A stretch of 19,702 bases of DNA from Helicobacteraceae bacterium (GCA_900770765.1 CAAGLK010000057.1:1-19702); one strand, 5' to 3'; numbered from the stretch's first letter, positions 6,900 to 14,639 are shown. The notes: generated by a model from the sequence alone, not told the origin. Numbers and translations: made by a program.

Positions 6900-8147
6900 A
6901 TGTTAAGCACGCAAGATATTTTAAATACAATTAATCCCAAAAGAAATATTAAAAAACAAATTTTAATAGTGATTGTTATAATTTTTGTTTTTTTACTATT
7001 ATTTTTGTTTGTATATTTGTGGCAAAATAGAGAGCCTACCTATATTTACACAACAAAAAAGGCAATTATTGGCAATTTAGAAACAAGCATTAGTGCAAAT
7101 GGCACTCTATCGCCTACGCATGAAGTATCCATTGGTTCTGTTATTTCTGGTATTGTGCTAGAAGTTTTAGTGGATGTTAATGATGAGGTAAAAAGTGGGC
7201 AGATTCTAGCTAAAATAGATAGTGAAAGCATTAAACAAAGCCTATATCGCTATGAAGCACAGCTTCAAAGTGCTAAGGCTCAATTAAAAAGTGCTAAGGT
7301 AAATTTAGAGGAAAAATCCTGGCAATATGAGCAATTTAAAAAATTATATGAAAAAACAAATGGCAAAACACCATCAAAGTTAGAGTTACACACTGCTAAA
7401 AGTGCTTATAATGCGGCTTTAAGTGATGTTGGGATTAAAGAGGCGGCTATTAAGGAGATTGAAACTTCTATTGCTTCTACGCAAGTGGATTTAAAAAATG
7501 CAAATATTACAACTCCAATTGATGGTGTTGTGCTATCTCGCTCCATTGAAGTTGGGCAGAGTGTGGCAGCTTCTTTTCAAGCGCCAGAATTTTTTATTAT
7601 CGCGCAGAATTTAGAGGAAATGGAGCTAAATGTAAGCATAAGCGAAGCAGATATTGGCAAGGTAAAAGTAGGGCAGAAGGTCGCTTTTAGCGTGGATTCT
7701 TACCCTAATGATTCATTTAATGCGATTGTGGATAGAGTAAATTTTGGTGCCACTGCTAGCACAGATAATATCGTAAGTTATGAAGCTAGAATCTATGTGG
7801 ATAATAAAGAGCTGCTTTTAAAACCAGGTATGAGTGCTACTGCAGATATTACAACACAAAGTGTAGAAAACGCCCTTTTAGTCCCAAGTAGTGCGTTGTA
7901 TTTTTCACCTATGACAAAAAAGGTAGAATCCGCTAAAGGCTTTAGCCTATTTAATGCAATGCCACGACCGCAACGCATAAGGAATAGCGCAAAGGCGGCA
8001 AATTCTAGCGTGTGGATTTTAGATGGTAAGAATCCTAAAAAAATAGAGGTAAAAGTCGGCATTAGCGATGGGACTTTAACGCAAATTTTTAGCGATGAAA
8101 TCACAGAAAACACAGAAATTATAATTTCTCAAAGCGAGAAAAAATAA
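6900..8147 (+). CDS. macA: MacA-type periplasmic adaptor (membrane fusion protein)
   Basis: An inner-membrane-anchored adaptor of 415 aa linking a MacB transporter to the outer-membrane channel. One transmembrane segment lies at about 20-41, with no lipobox. The first half of the lipoyl domain (ISGIVLEVLVDVNDEVKSGQ, about 83-102) and its return half (NITTPIDGVVLSRSIEVGQS) flank a coiled-coil hairpin (about 108-200). A beta-barrel (LNVSISEADIGKVKVGQ) and a membrane-proximal domain follow. The region around 340-375 carries a Pro/Arg-rich loop (AMPRPQRIRNSAKAANS). Its TAA overlaps the ATG of the ATPase gene by one base. The gene symbol follows the neighbours. Confidence 0.88.
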   Translation: MLSTQDILNTINPKRNIKKQILIVIVIIFVFLLLFLFVYLWQNREPTYIYTTKKAIIGNLETSISANGTLSPTHEVSIGSVISGIVLEVLVDVNDEVKSGQILAKIDSESIKQSLYRYEAQLQSAKAQLKSAKVNLEEKSWQYEQFKKLYEKTNGKTPSKLELHTAKSAYNAALSDVGIKEAAIKEIETSIASTQVDLKNANITTPIDGVVLSRSIEVGQSVAASFQAPEFFIIAQNLEEMELNVSISEADIGKVKVGQKVAFSVDSYPNDSFNAIVDRVNFGATASTDNIVSYEARIYVDNKELLLKPGMSATADITTQSVENALLVPSSALYFSPMTKKVESAKGFSLFNAMPRPQRIRNSAKAANSSVWILDGKNPKKIEVKVGISDGTLTQIFSDEITENTEIIISQSEKK

Positions 8148-8839
8148 TGCTTATTAGCTTAAAGCAAATTCATAAAATTTATGGTAAGCCGCCAAATGCG
8201 TTTGAAGCATTAAAAGGAATTGATTTAGATGTTACACAAGGAGAGTTTATAGCTTTAATGGGACCTAGCGGAAGTGGTAAAAGCACATTGGCTAATATTC
8301 TAGGCTGTTTAGATAATGCTACAAGTGGAGTTTATGATTTTTTAGGTGTTGATGTTACGCATTTAAATTTAAAGCAAAAGGCACTTTTAAGGCGAAATTA
8401 CATTGGCTTTATTTTTCAAGGCTTTAATCTGCTGCCTAGAACTACAGCTTTAGAAAATGTGGAGCTTCCGCTGCTTTATAGGCAAGTGCCTAAAAAAGAG
8501 CGAATGCGTCTTTCAATGCAAGCACTAGAAATGGTAGGGCTAGATAAATGGAGTAGTCATCAAAGTAATGAGCTAAGCGGAGGGCAGCAGCAAAGGGTAG
8601 CTATTGCAAGGGCTATCGCACAAAAGCCGCTATTTTTACTAGCAGATGAGCCAACGGGGAATTTAGATACAAAAAGAAGTGTAGAGATTATGGATATTTT
8701 AAAAGATTTAAATTTAAATTCTAAAATCACTATTTTAATGGTAACGCACGAGCCAGAAATGGCGCAATATGCAAGTCGTAAAATAGAATTTTTAGATGGT
8801 TTAATTAAAAAAGATTCCGCTTTAAAAGAGATAAAATGA
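8147..8839 (+). CDS. macB: MacB-type ABC transporter ATPase subunit
   Basis: Nucleotide-binding subunit (230 aa) of the MacB/LolD class. Walker A is GPSGSGKST (39-47), Q-loop Gln91 in FIFQGFNLLP, signature LSGGQQQR (143-150), Walker B LFLLADEP (162-169), and the switch His is in VTHEPEM. All catalytic parts are intact. In E. coli MacB this domain is fused to the permease, about 650 aa in one chain; here it is a separate gene whose stop overlaps the permease start as ATGA, four bases. The protein would act as a dimer on the cytoplasmic face, powering periplasmic transport through MacA and the outer-membrane channel. Confidence 0.92.
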   Translation: MLISLKQIHKIYGKPPNAFEALKGIDLDVTQGEFIALMGPSGSGKSTLANILGCLDNATSGVYDFLGVDVTHLNLKQKALLRRNYIGFIFQGFNLLPRTTALENVELPLLYRQVPKKERMRLSMQALEMVGLDKWSSHQSNELSGGQQQRVAIARAIAQKPLFLLADEPTGNLDTKRSVEIMDILKDLNLNSKITILMVTHEPEMAQYASRKIEFLDGLIKKDSALKEIK

Positions 8840-10056
8840 TTTTAAATGCGTTTTTTTTAGCTTTTAGGCAAATTAAGAGAAATTTTTTAAGAGCACTTTT
8901 AACAATGCTAGGAATTATCATTGGTGTAAGTGCGGTTGTGGTTATGATTACTTTAGGAAATGGCTCAACTCAGGCAATTACAGAGAGAATTAGTAGCTTA
9001 GGAAGTAATATTTTATTTATTTTTCCAAGTCGTGTGCAAAATGTAGGTGGGGCAAGTAGGAAGCTATTTAGCTTAAATGAAATTAGTACGCTAGAGTTAA
9101 GGACGCAAGGAATTATAAGGGCGGTAGCACCATTTGCTAATACTTCACTTTTAGTGCATTTTAGACAAGAGAGTGTGCAAACACAAATTCAAGGCGTAAA
9201 TGCTTCTTATTTTACCGCTACAAATTGGAATCTTTTAGGAGGCAGTGGCTTTGAGTCGCAAGATTATAGAGCTGGAAGTAATTCTTGCATTATTGGAGCT
9301 AGTGTTAAGAAAAATCTTTTTGATAAAAGTAACATAAATCCGCTAGGGAGTAGAATCCGCTTAAATAATATTGTGTGCGAGTGTGTGGGTGTTTTAGAGG
9401 AAAAGGGGCAGGGCGCTATGGGAAATGACCAAGATGATGTAATTTTGCTACCGCTTAAAACTTACCAGAGAAGTATTGCAAAGAGTAAATCACTGCAAAA
9501 TATCCAACGCATTATGGTATCTTTAAAAGATGGTGTGGATTCTACGCAAGCAGTGGAGCAGATTCAGCAAGAAATGCGAGAGATTAGACGCATAAGAAGC
9601 GGGCAAAATGATGATTTTGAAATTATGGATACAAAGCAAATTATACAAGTAATGCAAAGCACTACGGCTTCTCTTACGCTTTTTTTGGGGGCGATTGCTG
9701 GAGTTAGCTTGATTGTGGGTGGAATTGGGATTATGAATATTATGCTTGTGTCAATTACGGAGCGCACTAAAGAAATTGGCGCAAGAATCGCCATTGGCGC
9801 TATGCAAAGCGAGGTTTTATTGCAATTTTTAATTGAAGCGGTGGTGCTTAGTGCGCTTGGAGGCGTTATAGGAATAATTCTTGCGTTTTTTGCTTCGCTT
9901 GGGTTTTGTTATGCGCTAGAGCTGCCTTTTAACTTTGATTATAGCATTGCTTTAGTGGCGTTTGTGTTTTCTGTATTTATTGGAATCCTTTTTGGGTATT
10001 TGCCAGCAAGGCGCGCTTCTAGGCTTAATCCAATTGACGCACTGCGGCATGAGTAG
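8836..10056 (+). CDS. MacB-type ABC transporter permease subunit
   Basis: A 406-aa permease of the MacB/FtsX class. It has TM1 at about 15-37 (TMLGIIIGVSAVVVMITLG), a large periplasmic MacB_PCD domain (about 40-275), and three C-terminal TM segments in an FtsX domain (about 281-305, 330-352, 368-390). The typical SITERTKEIGARIAIGA coupling segment and the ending YLPARRASRLNPIDALRHE are both present. It starts within the ATPase stop codon (ATGA). This architecture moves substrate from the periplasm outward by a mechanotransmission cycle rather than through the membrane. It is the last gene of the exporter operon; its TAG is followed directly by a 16-bp palindrome. Confidence 0.92.
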   Translation: MILNAFFLAFRQIKRNFLRALLTMLGIIIGVSAVVVMITLGNGSTQAITERISSLGSNILFIFPSRVQNVGGASRKLFSLNEISTLELRTQGIIRAVAPFANTSLLVHFRQESVQTQIQGVNASYFTATNWNLLGGSGFESQDYRAGSNSCIIGASVKKNLFDKSNINPLGSRIRLNNIVCECVGVLEEKGQGAMGNDQDDVILLPLKTYQRSIAKSKSLQNIQRIMVSLKDGVDSTQAVEQIQQEMREIRRIRSGQNDDFEIMDTKQIIQVMQSTTASLTLFLGAIAGVSLIVGGIGIMNIMLVSITERTKEIGARIAIGAMQSEVLLQFLIEAVVLSALGGVIGIILAFFASLGFCYALELPFNFDYSIALVAFVFSVFIGILFGYLPARRASRLNPIDALRHE

Positions 10057-10072
10057 GATTCTAATTAGAATC
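10057..10072. repeat. Perfect 16-bp palindrome between convergent stops
   Basis: GATTCTAATTAGAATC reads the same on both strands and fills exactly the gap between the macB permease TAG (10054-10056) and the ogt TAA (10073-10075). It has no loop to spare, so as RNA it would form at best a short weak hairpin. It may be a protein site or part of the termination region. Confidence 0.8.
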
Positions 10073-10540
10073 TTAATGTTTTAAAAAGATTCCTTCTAAT
10101 TCTAGGAGGAATCTTTTTTTATCCACTCCAGCGGCATAGCCATTAATTTTTCCATTTGCGCTAATTGCGCGATGGCAAGGGATAAAAATCGCTATTTTAT
10201 TTTTATTATTTGCGCTTCCTACTGCACGACTTGCATTTTTGTTATTTATGCTTATTGCTATATCTTTATAGCTTTTTGTGCTTCCATAGGGGATTTTTAG
10301 TAGAGATTCCCATACGCTTTTTTGAAAAGGGCTTCCTTGCATTTTTAGCGGTAGGTTGAAAGATTTTCGCTTTTTTAAAAAATATTCTTGCAGTTGTTTT
10401 ATTGCTTCTTTTGTTAAAGCACTAGGTGGTGGAATCTCAAAATTGGTGGAATCTAAAAACTCTACGCTTAAAATTTCTTTAGCATTATCTTGTATTAGAA
10501 TCTCGCCTAGTGGGCAATTTAGGATTCCACTAAAAAGCAT
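10073..10540 (-). CDS. ogt: Methylated-DNA--[protein]-cysteine S-methyltransferase
   Basis: A 155-aa suicide repair protein that takes the methyl group from O6-methylguanine (and O4-methylthymine) onto its own cysteine. The active-site block is IPCHRAISANGKINGYAAG with acceptor Cys122. The DNA-binding helix-turn-helix part is in the SPFQKSVWESLLKIPYGST and SRAVGSANNKN segments; the arginine finger is in SRAVG. Length matches single-domain Ogt without the Ada regulatory domain. Its ATG overlaps the dnaJ TAA by one base, so it is cotranscribed with dnaJ. The last coding part contains a terminator-like hairpin (10083-10118). Confidence 0.94.
   Translation of the reverse strand: MLFSGILNCPLGEILIQDNAKEILSVEFLDSTNFEIPPPSALTKEAIKQLQEYFLKKRKSFNLPLKMQGSPFQKSVWESLLKIPYGSTKSYKDIAISINNKNASRAVGSANNKNKIAIFIPCHRAISANGKINGYAAGVDKKRFLLELEGIFLKH
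10083..10118 (+). terminator. Hairpin terminator of exporter operon inside ogt 3' end
   Basis: A perfect 12-bp stem (AAAAAGATTCCT at 10083-10094 pairing with AGGAATCTTTTT at 10107-10118, 12-nt loop) is followed by T to 10120, giving a 7-T run after the GC-containing part. It lies about 27 nt beyond the macB permease stop and suits rho-independent termination of the exporter mRNA. It is symmetric, so it would also read as a terminator on the ogt strand. Confidence 0.72.
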
Positions 10541-11655
10541 TATTTAAACCAATTTTTAATTTTATCCATAATGCCTTCATTAAAAGAAATTTGAGAATCA
10601 TCATAGCCAAATGATTTATGAAGTTTTTCTAAAAGTTCTTTTTGTTCGGCCTCTAGCTTTGTAGGATATACAATATTTATTACTGCAATTAAATTACCCT
10701 TTCTGCCATTATTTACATTTTTTATACCCTCTCCATAAAAAATAAATTGCTGTTTGTCTTTAACGCCGATTGGGATTTTAAGCTCTAGCTCTTTTGTTAA
10801 ACCTGGAATCTTAATGCTGCCACCTAGCATTACAAGCGTGAAAAACACAGGTACTTCTAAGTAAATATCGCTATGGTGGCGGATAAAATGCTTATGCTCT
10901 TGTGCATAAACTTCTACATATAAATCACCTCTGCTTCCATCTGGCATTTTATTCCCACGACCTGGAACTCGCACTTGATTATGGCTATTTACGCCCTCTG
11001 GGATTTTTATTTCAATCGTTTCGCTATCTTCTTTATAGCCTTTACCTTTACATTTATCGCAAGATTCCGCTACGCTTTGCCCACTACCGCCACATTTTGG
11101 ACAAATTTGCACAAATGTCATAAAGCCTTGCTTGAAAGCTTCCTTTCCGCTTCCATTGCAAGTGCTACAAACGCTAAGTTTGCCATCTTTTGCACCGCTT
11201 CCATTGCAAGTTTCACAAGCATATTTATAAGTTATTGTTATTTCTTTTTTTGTCCCAAAAACTGCTTCTTCAAAGGTTAGGTTAATTTGTGTGCTTAAAT
11301 CCCTTGGATATTTGCCGCCGCTTCTATTTCTAGCATTTGTAAAGCTAGAAAATCCGCTAAATCCGCCGCTAAACATAGATTCATACATTGCAAAAATATC
11401 TTCTGCATCTCTAAAAGTGAATCCGCTAGATTCTAAGCCTTTTTTGCCATAAGTATCATAAATTTGTCTTTTTTCTGCATCGCTTAGCACTTGATAGGCT
11501 TCATTTACTTTTTTAAAATTTTCCTCTGCGTCTTTATCGTCTGGATTGCGGTCTGGATGGTATTTTAAAGCCATTTTTCTGTAGGCTTTTTTTATCTCTT
11601 CGCCGCTTGCGCTTTTATGTATTTCTAAGATTTCATAATAATCAAATTCTTCCAA
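10540..11655 (-). CDS. dnaJ: Chaperone DnaJ (Hsp40)
   Basis: DnaJ stimulates the DnaK ATPase and delivers unfolded clients. The J domain (about 4-70) has DYYEILEI and the HPD motif at 33-35. A short Gly/Phe region follows (about 94-115). Four zinc-binding CxxCxGxG repeats lie at 147-154, 163-170, 185-192 and 199-206, all cysteines present. C-terminal substrate-binding domains end at 371 aa. The start is a TTG with AGGAG 6 nt upstream; this fits the family, because DYYE should sit three or four residues from the N-terminus. dnaK and grpE are not adjacent; the partner here is ogt, whose ATG overlaps the dnaJ stop. A candidate promoter is at 11692-11700, in the gap shared with recR. Confidence 0.95.
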   Translation of the reverse strand: MEEFDYYEILEIHKSASGEEIKKAYRKMALKYHPDRNPDDKDAEENFKKVNEAYQVLSDAEKRQIYDTYGKKGLESSGFTFRDAEDIFAMYESMFSGGFSGFSSFTNARNRSGGKYPRDLSTQINLTFEEAVFGTKKEITITYKYACETCNGSGAKDGKLSVCSTCNGSGKEAFKQGFMTFVQICPKCGGSGQSVAESCDKCKGKGYKEDSETIEIKIPEGVNSHNQVRVPGRGNKMPDGSRGDLYVEVYAQEHKHFIRHHSDIYLEVPVFFTLVMLGGSIKIPGLTKELELKIPIGVKDKQQFIFYGEGIKNVNNGRKGNLIAVINIVYPTKLEAEQKELLEKLHKSFGYDDSQISFNEGIMDKIKNWFK

Positions 11656-11691
11656 AAAATACTCCTAAAATTTGAAAATAAAAATTTTTTG

Positions 11692-11700
11692 ATTCTAGCA
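11692..11700 (-). promoter_or_regulatory. Candidate extended -10 promoter for dnaJ-ogt
   Basis: TATGCTAGAAT on the minus strand (core TGCTAGAAT) would start transcription near 11685, about 30 nt before the dnaJ TTG. It is identical over nine bases to the panD promoter candidate. No CIRCE or HrcA-type inverted repeat is seen. Confidence 0.45.
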
Positions 11701-11725
11701 TAAAAGGAATTTATTAAAACTTAGT

Positions 11726-11731
11726 TATAAT
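11726..11731 (+). promoter_or_regulatory. Candidate -10 box for recR
   Basis: TATAAT (preceded by TTAGT) 28 nt upstream of the recR ATG, with AT-rich sequence before it. It predicts a start near 11738, inside the left arm of the inverted repeat at 11733-11753, so the leader would be only about 20 nt. Confidence 0.5.
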
Positions 11732-11732
11732 T

Positions 11733-11753
11733 CTCTTAAATTAACTTTAAGAG
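11733..11753 (+). repeat. Inverted repeat over recR ribosome binding site
   Basis: CTCTTAAA (11733-11740) and TTTAAGAG (11746-11753) are perfect complements with a 5-nt loop. The right arm contains the AAGAG that serves as ribosome binding site for the recR ATG at 11760. If the mRNA starts upstream of the left arm it would hide that site; if it starts at about 11738 the repeat is more likely an operator or chance. Confidence 0.6.
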
Positions 11754-11759
11754 ACAATT

Positions 11760-12332
11760 ATGAAATCCTATCCTGAAAGTTTTGCAAAATTAGTAGAATC
11801 TTTAGAAAAGATTCCAACTATTGGGCGTAAAAGTGCTACTCGCTTAGCATATTTTCTAGCTTTTGAAGATAAAATGAGTGCTTTAAAAATCGCTCATTGT
11901 ATTGAAAGCTGTGTGCAAGAGTTAAGGGCTTGTGAGAGTTGTGGTGGAATCTGTGGGGATTATGGACTTTGTCAAATTTGTAGTGATTTTAGTCGTAAAG
12001 ATATGCTTTGCATTGTTTCTAATCCTAGAGAGATTTTTTTAATTGAAGAAAGTGGCGAGTTTTTAGGGCAGTATTTCGTGCTTGATAGTTTAGATAAGCT
12101 AGATTTAAAAAAGCTGGAATCTAAAATTATAGATTATCAAATTAATGAAGTAATTTTCGCATTTAGCCCATCGCTTGGGAGTGATAGCATTATGCTTTAT
12201 TTAGAAGATAAGTTAGAGCATTTAGGGCTTAGCTTTAGTAAAATAGCACAAGGAGTGCCAACTGGAGTGAGCTTAGAAAACATTGACCAGCTATCCATAA
12301 TCCGCTCAATCCAGTCAAGGATTAAAATCTAA
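11760..12332 (+). CDS. recR: Recombination protein RecR
   Basis: RecR works with RecO (and RecF where present) to load RecA on SSB-coated gaps during recombinational repair. At 190 aa it is near the usual length of about 200. The helix-hairpin-helix start IPTIGRKSATRLAYFL (18-33) is followed by a C4 zinc finger with Cys58, Cys61, Cys71 and Cys74. The Toprim domain then begins with CIVSNPREIFLIEESGEF and includes the FAFSPSLGSDSIMLYL block. GVPTGVSLENID near the end is the family's C-terminal signature. It is a single gene with its own promoter; its TAA overlaps the metE stop on the other strand by 4 nt. Confidence 0.95.
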   Translation: MKSYPESFAKLVESLEKIPTIGRKSATRLAYFLAFEDKMSALKIAHCIESCVQELRACESCGGICGDYGLCQICSDFSRKDMLCIVSNPREIFLIEESGEFLGQYFVLDSLDKLDLKKLESKIIDYQINEVIFAFSPSLGSDSIMLYLEDKLEHLGLSFSKIAQGVPTGVSLENIDQLSIIRSIQSRIKI

Positions 12333-14596
12333 ATCCCCTTTTTTACCTCTTGCACTGCTTCTACCATATTTTTAAGGCTAGGTTTTACCTCTTCCCATTT
12401 TCTAGTTTTTAGCCCACAATCTGGGTTAATCCATAATTGCTCTTTTGGCAATACTTCAAGCAGTGAGAGAATTTGCTTTTTAATATCCTCTTTGCTTGGC
12501 ACTCTAGGGCTGTGGATATCATAAACGCCTGGACCGATTTCGTTTTGATAGCCTTGAGTTTTGAATACCTTTAATAGCTTGTTTCCGCTTTTTGCAGTCT
12601 CAATGCTAATAACATCCGCATCCATAGCTTCAATTGTTTTGATAATATCATTAAACTCGCTATAGCACATGTGAGTGTGGATTTGCGTCTGGTTTTTTGC
12701 TATTGAAGTAGAGATTTTAAAGGATTCTAACGCCCATTTTTCATAAGTTGGGATATTTTCCTCTCTTAGTGGATAGCCTTCTTTAAATGCTGCTTCATCT
12801 ACTTGGATAATTTTGATTCCGCCATTTTGAAGTGCGTTAATCTCATCTCTAATCGCAAGGGCGATTTGCTTACAAATCACATCTCTACTTAAATCATCTC
12901 TTACAAAGCTCCAATTTAGAATCGTAACAGGTCCTGTTAGCATTCCCTTAACGATTTTTTCGCTTAGACTTTGCGCGTATTGCGTCCATTGTAGCGTCAT
13001 ATCTTGCAGTCTTGTAATATCACCATAAATAATCGGTGGTTTTACGCAGCGGCTTCCATAGCTTTGCACCCACGCATTTTGACTAAAGACAAAGCCACTT
13101 AGCTGCTCGCCAAAATACTCCACCATATCATTTCGCTCAGGCTCACCATGTACTAATACATCAATGCCAATTTCTTCTTGGAATCTAATGCAGTCTTTAA
13201 TGTATTCTTTAATTCCTTCTTCATAAGTCTCTTTTGAGATTCCACCTTTTTTAAAGCTACTTCTAAGCTCTCTTAACTCTTTAGTTTGTGGGAAAGAGCC
13301 AATAGTTGTGGTGGCTAAATCTGGGTATTTTAGCACTTCTCGTTGAATCTTAATTCTTTCTTTAAATGGTAAATCTCTGCTTGTTTTGTGGCTTTCTTTT
13401 AGCTTATCTTGCACTTCTTTATTGTGGATTTTGCTTGAATTTTTGCGATTCTTATTTGTGGCGATATTTGCTTCAAAATCCGCCTTATTATCGCTATTTA
13501 CACCATTTCTAAAGACAGAATCTAGCACTTTAAGCTCTGCTATTTTTTCTTTAGCAAAGCATAGCCATGAAAGAATCTCTTTATCCATTTTTACTTCTTG
13601 GTCTTTGCTAAATGGCAAGTGTAAAAGCGAGCAAGAGCTGCTTACTACGATTCTTTCTTTTGGCAATTCTTTAGCTATTTTTTCTAAAAGTTCAAGTTTA
13701 GATTCTAAGTTAGAAACCCAAATATTTCTACCATCAATTACGCCTGCATATAGCACTTTATCGCTTTTTGCGATTCCACTTAGGCTATTTAAATTTTTCT
13801 CTCCAGCGACAAAGTCTAGGCCGATTCCCTGCACTTTTGATTTTAATAAAATCTCTGTTAGCTCTCCGCTGTGTTCAAAAAATGTGCTTACAATTGCATA
13901 GATTCCAAGCTCTACGATTTCATTATAAAAGCTAATAATTTCATTTTCGCTAAATTTATAAGGAAGTTTATTTAAGAATTTCTCACCTTTTACAAAAAGC
14001 GGCTCGCTAAACTCTACTCTAATGCTTCCTAGCTCTTTTGTGATTGTTTTTAAAAGCTCTAAATACGCCGCTTTTACCTTGCTAAACACCGCTTCTGCTT
14101 CGCCATTTACGATTTTACTAAGACCAAAAAAGCTAAATAGACCTATTAGATTAATTTTAGGGTTATAGCCTAGAGATTTTGCTTCTTTATACTGCTCTAT
14201 AATCGCATTTGCATTTACGCTAAACTTACTATTTATATCAAGCTCTGGCACGACATAGTGGTAATTTGTATTAAACCACTTTGTCATCTCTAGCGTTCGT
14301 AAATCCTTGCCACCTCTTGCCATCGCAAAGTAGCACTCCAAGCCGCTTAAATTCGCATAATCGCTAGGAATCGCACCTAAGCTAAAGGCTAAGTCAAGCA
14401 TATTATCATAAAAGCTAAAGTCATTTACACACACAAAATCTAAGTCTTTTTGAAGCTCCCAATGCCTTTTTCTTAAATCTTTTGCTACGCTTAATAAATT
14501 TTCTTTATCGCTTTGTCCGCTCCAGTAAGATTCCAACGCCTTTTTTAACTCTCTATTTTCTCCAATTCTAGGAAAACCTAAAATATTTAAAGCCAT
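12329..14596 (-). CDS. metE: Cobalamin-independent methionine synthase
   Basis: MetE transfers a methyl group from 5-methyltetrahydropteroyl-triglutamate to homocysteine without B12. At 755 aa it has both barrels. The zinc and homocysteine site in the C-terminal barrel is intact: His642 and Cys644 in THMCYSEF, Glu666 in VISIETAKSG and Cys727 in INPDCGLKTRKW. The N-terminus LGFPRIGENRELKKALESYW is typical, and TTTIGSFPQTKELR opens the second half. A lysine/asparagine-rich linker (about 370-410) joins the barrels. Its presence points away from H. pylori, which lacks methionine synthesis. It is monocistronic, with AAAGGA 5 nt before the ATG lying within an inverted repeat. Confidence 0.96.
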   Translation of the reverse strand: MALNILGFPRIGENRELKKALESYWSGQSDKENLLSVAKDLRKRHWELQKDLDFVCVNDFSFYDNMLDLAFSLGAIPSDYANLSGLECYFAMARGGKDLRTLEMTKWFNTNYHYVVPELDINSKFSVNANAIIEQYKEAKSLGYNPKINLIGLFSFFGLSKIVNGEAEAVFSKVKAAYLELLKTITKELGSIRVEFSEPLFVKGEKFLNKLPYKFSENEIISFYNEIVELGIYAIVSTFFEHSGELTEILLKSKVQGIGLDFVAGEKNLNSLSGIAKSDKVLYAGVIDGRNIWVSNLESKLELLEKIAKELPKERIVVSSSCSLLHLPFSKDQEVKMDKEILSWLCFAKEKIAELKVLDSVFRNGVNSDNKADFEANIATNKNRKNSSKIHNKEVQDKLKESHKTSRDLPFKERIKIQREVLKYPDLATTTIGSFPQTKELRELRSSFKKGGISKETYEEGIKEYIKDCIRFQEEIGIDVLVHGEPERNDMVEYFGEQLSGFVFSQNAWVQSYGSRCVKPPIIYGDITRLQDMTLQWTQYAQSLSEKIVKGMLTGPVTILNWSFVRDDLSRDVICKQIALAIRDEINALQNGGIKIIQVDEAAFKEGYPLREENIPTYEKWALESFKISTSIAKNQTQIHTHMCYSEFNDIIKTIEAMDADVISIETAKSGNKLLKVFKTQGYQNEIGPGVYDIHSPRVPSKEDIKKQILSLLEVLPKEQLWINPDCGLKTRKWEEVKPSLKNMVEAVQEVKKGI

Positions 14597-14602
14597 TTTT
14601 GT

Positions 14603-14626
14603 CCTTTAAAGATAAAAATTTAAAGG
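14603..14626 (-). repeat. Inverted repeat over metE ribosome binding site
   Basis: CCTTTAAA (14603-14610) and TTTAAAGG (14619-14626) pair perfectly around an 8-nt loop in the metE leader. On the metE strand the arm nearer the gene supplies AAAGG of the ribosome binding site. It could be a translation-control hairpin or an operator overlapping the transcription start. It does not resemble a SAM or cobalamin riboswitch, being far too short. Confidence 0.6.
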
Positions 14627-14630
14627 CAAA

Positions 14631-14639
14631 ATATTAGCA
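14631..14639 (-). promoter_or_regulatory. Candidate extended -10 promoter for metE
   Basis: TGCTAATAT on the minus strand is an extended -10 lying just upstream of the metE leader repeat, with a predicted start near 14624, about 28 nt before the ATG. The 200-bp gap to the antiporter gene is otherwise very AT-rich with no recognisable RNA element. A possible -10 for the antiporter on the plus strand is TATACA at 14763-14768. Confidence 0.4.

Noticed and set aside
8836..8839. A frameshift splitting a once-fused macB
   Set aside because: The ATPase ends naturally and the permease begins with an ATG in an ATGA overlap; both match normal separate subunits, so this looks like a stable split gene pair.
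8851..8858. T8 runs at the start of the macB permease gene, in the channel signal peptide (5533-5540) and in tcdA as possible phase-variation switches
   Set aside because: Eight A/T is short for slipped-strand switching, such runs are expected in so AT-rich a genome, and all frames are intact. Read-level length variation would be needed.
13386..13901. Long open frame (171 codons) on the plus strand inside metE, and similar ones at 5475-5885 minus and 15135-15557 minus
   Set aside because: They lie wholly antisense to clear conserved genes, have low-complexity Ser/Leu/Phe-rich translations typical of shadow frames and no ribosome binding sites.
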